Source: Actinomycetota bacterium
GTDB lineage: Bacteria > Actinomycetota > Actinomycetes > Nanopelagicales > Nanopelagicaceae
Direction: 5' to 3'
Length of the DNA stretch: 25,594 nucleotides
Assembly: GCA_947459935.1 (NCBI GenBank)
Contig: CANHFN010000002.1
Coordinates: 1-25,594, forward strand
This document shows positions 22,680-25,594 of the stretch, one piece after another; positions within the stretch are counted from its first letter, which is position 1; each line of letters starts with the position of its first letter. Below the pieces are notes generated by a model. The model was not told the origin of the DNA. It did not search any database and saw only the letters and a program-made list of their open reading frames with translations. The position numbers were made by a program, and so were the translations under genes.

Positions 22680-24559
22680 TAGTTGGAACCGCCTTTCGCA
22701 ACTTCATCCGGTGTCATGTACTTCTCCAACTCGTGAATATCAAAGAGTTCAAATAGTTCTTTTGGCATTGGTGGCAATGACTGCTTTCGAATGTTTACCT
22801 TCTCGCCATCAAATGAAGAGATGTGGTTAACCTGACGCCATTCATTGCTCATACCTGGGAAATCATCACGGGTGTGCCCACCACGTGACTCTTCACGTGA
22901 ATCCGCAGACTTAGCTGTTGATTCTGCAACTAACAACATATTGTCTAGATCAAATGCTAAGTGGAATCCTGGGTTGAACTTTCGTCCACCAGTAACTGCA
23001 ACATTTGCACTGCGCTTTCTAATCTCTGCAATCTTTATGATTGCATCCTTTAGTTCGGCGCCTGTGCGAATAATTCCAACAAGGTTGTGGGTAACTTCTT
23101 GAAGTTCTGCGTGTAGTGAGTAAGAGTTCTCTCCACCTTGACGATCAAATGGTGCTTGAATCTTCGCTGCAGCTGCGTGAATAGTTTCATCACTCACCGG
23201 AATTGCGCTATTGCTCTTGAGATATTCAACTGCGCCCATACCGGCACGTCGACCAAATACCAAAAGATCTGAAAGTGAGTTTCCACCAAGTCGGTTTGAA
23301 CCATGCATTCCGCCTGCGACTTCTCCTGCGGCAAATAAGCCTGGAACACCTACTGCGGCTGCAGTATCTGGCTCTACTTCAACACCACCCATTACGTAGT
23401 GACAGGTAGGCCCAACTTCCATCGGCTCCTTGGTGATGTCTACGCCAGCAAGTTCATAGAACTGGTGCCACATAGAAGGAAGACGCTTTTTGATTAACTC
23501 GGCAGGTAGACGTTTTGATACATCAAGGTAAACGCCACCATGTTCTGTGCCGCGTCCTGCCTTTACTTCGCTATTAATTGCGCGTGCAACCTCGTCGCGT
23601 GGAAGTAGTTCCGGTGGACGTCGGTTGTTGTCCTGATCTTCATACCAACGATCTGCTTCTGCTTCGTTATCTGCGTACTTATCCTTGAAAACATCTGGGA
23701 TGTACTTAAACATGAAACGCTCGCCAAGATTATTAGTGAGAACTCCACCTTCACCGCGAACAGACTCTGTTACCAAAATTCCACGAACAGATGGTGGCCA
23801 CACCATTCCTGTTGGGTGGAATTGTAAGAACTCCATGTCAACAAGATTTGCACCAGCCTTCAATGCAAGTGCATGTCCGTCGCCAGTACCTTCCCATGAG
23901 TTCGAAGTAATTTTGAAAGTTTTTCCAACACCACCAGTTGCAATTACAACTGCAGGTGCTTCAAACAAAACCTCTTCGCCGCTTTCGCGCCAGTAACCGT
24001 ATGCACCAGCAACCTTGCCACCCTCTTTGAGAATATCTGTAATAGTCAGTTCTGCGAATACTTTAATTCCACTTTCCATATCGCCAGTTTCGCGACCATC
24101 TTTTTGTTGCAATGCAACAATCTTCTGCTGCATTGTGCGAATGAGTTCTAAGCCTGTGCGGTCACCAACGTGTGCAAGGCGTGGATACTCGTGTCCACCA
24201 AAGTTACGTTGTGAAATTGTTCCTTCTTTGGTGCGATCAAATAAAGCGCCCCAGACTTCAAGTTCCCAGATGCGATCTGGTGATTCCTTGGCGTGAAGCT
24301 CTGCCATCCGATAGTGGTTCAGGAATTTTCCTCCGCGCATTGTGTCGCGGAAGTGAACCATCCAATTATCTTTGTCGTTGACGTTACCCATAGATGCTGC
24401 AGCGCCACCTTCAGCCATAACTGTGTGGGCCTTACCAAATAGGGATTTGCAGATGATTGCTACGCGCAGTCCTGCTTCGCGAGCTTGTACAGCAGCACGT
24501 AATCCAGCGCCGCCGGCACCAATTACCAGGACATCGTATTTATGGCGTTCTAGTGTCAT
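22679..24559 (-). CDS. sdhA: Succinate dehydrogenase flavoprotein subunit
   Basis: This 626-residue catalytic subunit oxidises succinate to fumarate in the TCA cycle and feeds the quinone pool. The FAD fold is VIGAGGAGLRAA (12-23), and the covalent flavin His is H45 in KAHTVMAEGG. FLQFHPTGM, the CHYVMGGVEV segment with its active-site His, and SDLLVFGRRAG are present. The C-terminal domain ends with FPGMSNEWRQVNHIS. The length matches the Sdh1-type SdhA. It lies 14 bases after sdhC with a strong AAGGA ribosome site. Confidence 0.97.
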   Translation of the reverse strand: MTLERHKYDVLVIGAGGAGLRAAVQAREAGLRVAIICKSLFGKAHTVMAEGGAAASMGNVNDKDNWMVHFRDTMRGGKFLNHYRMAELHAKESPDRIWELEVWGALFDRTKEGTISQRNFGGHEYPRLAHVGDRTGLELIRTMQQKIVALQQKDGRETGDMESGIKVFAELTITDILKEGGKVAGAYGYWRESGEEVLFEAPAVVIATGGVGKTFKITSNSWEGTGDGHALALKAGANLVDMEFLQFHPTGMVWPPSVRGILVTESVRGEGGVLTNNLGERFMFKYIPDVFKDKYADNEAEADRWYEDQDNNRRPPELLPRDEVARAINSEVKAGRGTEHGGVYLDVSKRLPAELIKKRLPSMWHQFYELAGVDITKEPMEVGPTCHYVMGGVEVEPDTAAAVGVPGLFAAGEVAGGMHGSNRLGGNSLSDLLVFGRRAGMGAVEYLKSNSAIPVSDETIHAAAAKIQAPFDRQGGENSYSLHAELQEVTHNLVGIIRTGAELKDAIIKIAEIRKRSANVAVTGGRKFNPGFHLAFDLDNMLLVAESTAKSADSREESRGGHTRDDFPGMSNEWRQVNHISSFDGEKVNIRKQSLPPMPKELFELFDIHELEKYMTPDEVAKGGSN

Positions 24560-24573
24560 ATTCGATTTTCCTT

Positions 24574-25374
24574 TTAGAAGAAGTAGAAGTTAGTCCATGC
24601 GCCAGATGAAACTTGGCGAACATAGATATCGGCGAATGCAACAGCAGCTAATGAGAACCAAGCGAACTGTTGGTGTTTGTGATTAAGTACTGAAACCCAA
24701 CTCCACAACTTGTATCGAACAGGGTGTTTTGAGAAATTCTTTAAACGCCCACCGATTGTGTGACGGCAGGAGTGACATGACATTGAGTACAACCACAACA
24801 TAGTTGAGCTCACAACAAGGACGAGGGAGCCGACACTCATGTGGCCCCATTCTCCCTCTGGGTTCTTAAATGAAATGATTGCATCGTAAGTAAGAATTAC
24901 ATTCAACAGTAAGCCCGCATAAAAGAAATAGCGGTGTGAGTTTTGGATGATGAGAGGGAATCGAGTCTCGCCTGTGTATTTCTTGTGAGGTTCTGCAACA
25001 GCACATGCTGGTGGTGACATCCAGAATGAGCGGTAGTAAGACTTGCGGTAGTAGTAACAAGTCATTCTGAATCCAAGAGGGAAGATCAAAATTATTAATG
25101 CTGGGGATAATGCAAAATTGAAAATTGTTTCACTTACTGGTGTGAAGCCAAGAATCGTTGCTTCAGGAAGACAGGCATCCGACAAACATGGTGAATAAAA
25201 AGGAGAGATCAAGTGGTCTTTGTAGTAATTGGCACCTTCGAAGGCACGGAAGGTTGCATAAATAACAAAGGAGATTAGAACTCCGAAAGTTATAAGCGGT
25301 TGTAACCACCACTTATCTGTTCGAAGTGTGCGCTCTTTGATCTTGGCGCGCGTTGGTGAAAAGACACCTGACAT
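24574..25374 (-). CDS. sdhC: Succinate dehydrogenase membrane subunit (type F, single-subunit anchor)
   Basis: This multi-helix anchor of about 266 residues replaces the usual SdhC/SdhD pair, as in mycobacterial Sdh1. Helices include WLQPLITFGVLISFVIYATF, LSPALIILIFPLGF, YFFYAGLLLNVILTYDAII, VGSLVLVVSSTMLWLYSM and FAWFSLAAVAFADIYV. A CHSCRH motif (200-205 from this start) follows the fourth helix; M. smegmatis Sdh1 has a membrane-embedded Rieske-type [2Fe-2S] cluster, and this Cys/His-rich motif is a candidate ligand site. A TTG at 25380 is also in frame, but GGGGAG at 25381-25386 is spaced 6 bases from the ATG at 25374, which I take as the start. It is the first gene of the operon. Confidence 0.92.
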   Translation of the reverse strand: MSGVFSPTRAKIKERTLRTDKWWLQPLITFGVLISFVIYATFRAFEGANYYKDHLISPFYSPCLSDACLPEATILGFTPVSETIFNFALSPALIILIFPLGFRMTCYYYRKSYYRSFWMSPPACAVAEPHKKYTGETRFPLIIQNSHRYFFYAGLLLNVILTYDAIISFKNPEGEWGHMSVGSLVLVVSSTMLWLYSMSCHSCRHTIGGRLKNFSKHPVRYKLWSWVSVLNHKHQQFAWFSLAAVAFADIYVRQVSSGAWTNFYFF

Positions 25375-25494
25375 GTGCAACTCCCCTGGTGTAAGCCTGT
25401 TTGTTACTAGGGGATAAGTGTCCTACCGACATGAAAAAGTGGCTAGGTCTATACACGCTTACGCGGTATGAACTCAGCCACAACTTCACAAAAA

Positions 25495-25580
25495 TGGCGG
25501 AGGGCGTGGGATTTGAACCCACGAAACTTTCGTTTGCCGGTTTTCAAGACCGGTGCACTCGGCCGCTATGCGAGCCCTCC
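25495..25580 (-). tRNA. tRNA-Ser (anticodon TGA)
   Basis: A class II tRNA of 83 bases plus CCA reads on the minus strand. The acceptor GGAGGGC pairs with GCCCTCC, the anticodon loop CTTGAAA gives TGA, and a long variable arm (CAAACGAAAGTTTCG) follows. The discriminator is G and CCA is encoded, unlike in the other two tRNAs here. A short T run follows. It is about 114 bases upstream of the sdh operon on the same strand. Confidence 0.95.
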
Positions 25581-25594
25581 GTGGGAGAGATTAC

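Noticed and set aside
25381..25494. Promoter and operator of the sdh operon
   Set aside because: TATAGA-like and GTGGCT/AGCCAC elements can be found, but no -35/-10 pair with acceptable spacing, so no specific site is claimed.

Overview
The window looks like a chromosome segment from a moderately AT-rich actinobacterium. The evidence is the gene families: a type-F (mycobacterial Sdh1-like) succinate dehydrogenase, an FprA-type ferredoxin/NADP reductase, a GerMN-Gmad2 lipoprotein, paired CrcB fluoride channels and a DUF5941-like CDP-alcohol phosphotransferase. TTG, GTG and possibly CTG starts, candidate leaderless genes and small intergenic gaps fit a streamlined planktonic lineage such as the freshwater acI/Nanopelagicales group. 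That placement is inference and cannot be settled from this window.

Layout. Bases 1-7910 (minus) hold the N-terminal 2,636 residues of a giant secreted modular protein whose C-terminus lies off the left edge. It has four glycine-rich domains, about twelve InlB/Listeria-Bacteroides (Flg_new) repeats, a cadherin-like segment, a C-type-lectin-like domain, two Ig-like domains and an FN3-like domain. Its 5' region carries a cluster of GGGTGA/TCACCC inverted repeats. Next come tRNA-Arg(ACG) with its terminator, a secreted UshA-type 5'-nucleotidase and FprA (all minus), then two plus-strand lipoprotein genes.

Bases 13139-17816 form an envelope-synthesis locus. A minus-strand operon encodes a DUF5941-like fused CDP-alcohol phosphotransferase, a second CDP-alcohol phosphotransferase with an Asp-to-His change in its signature motif, an ABC-exporter-like membrane domain with no ATPase, and a GT2 glycosyltransferase. 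A sugar/polyol-phosphate nucleotidyltransferase is divergently transcribed. The simplest reading is that the nucleotidyltransferase makes a CDP-activated alcohol, the two membrane transferases use it, and the glycosyltransferase decorates the product. The product is unknown. A secreted DMFA2_C-like protein and tRNA-Ser(GCT) follow.

Bases 19437-20876 (plus) encode an M24B Xaa-Pro aminopeptidase. Bases 20878-25374 (minus) are one tightly packed operon read as sdhC-sdhA-sdhB, a small four-helix membrane protein, crcB, crcB. It therefore links the respiratory complex to fluoride export. tRNA-Ser(TGA), with an encoded CCA end, closes the window. No CRISPR array, insertion sequence, integrase or phage module was seen, and no intergenic gap exceeds about 210 bases.
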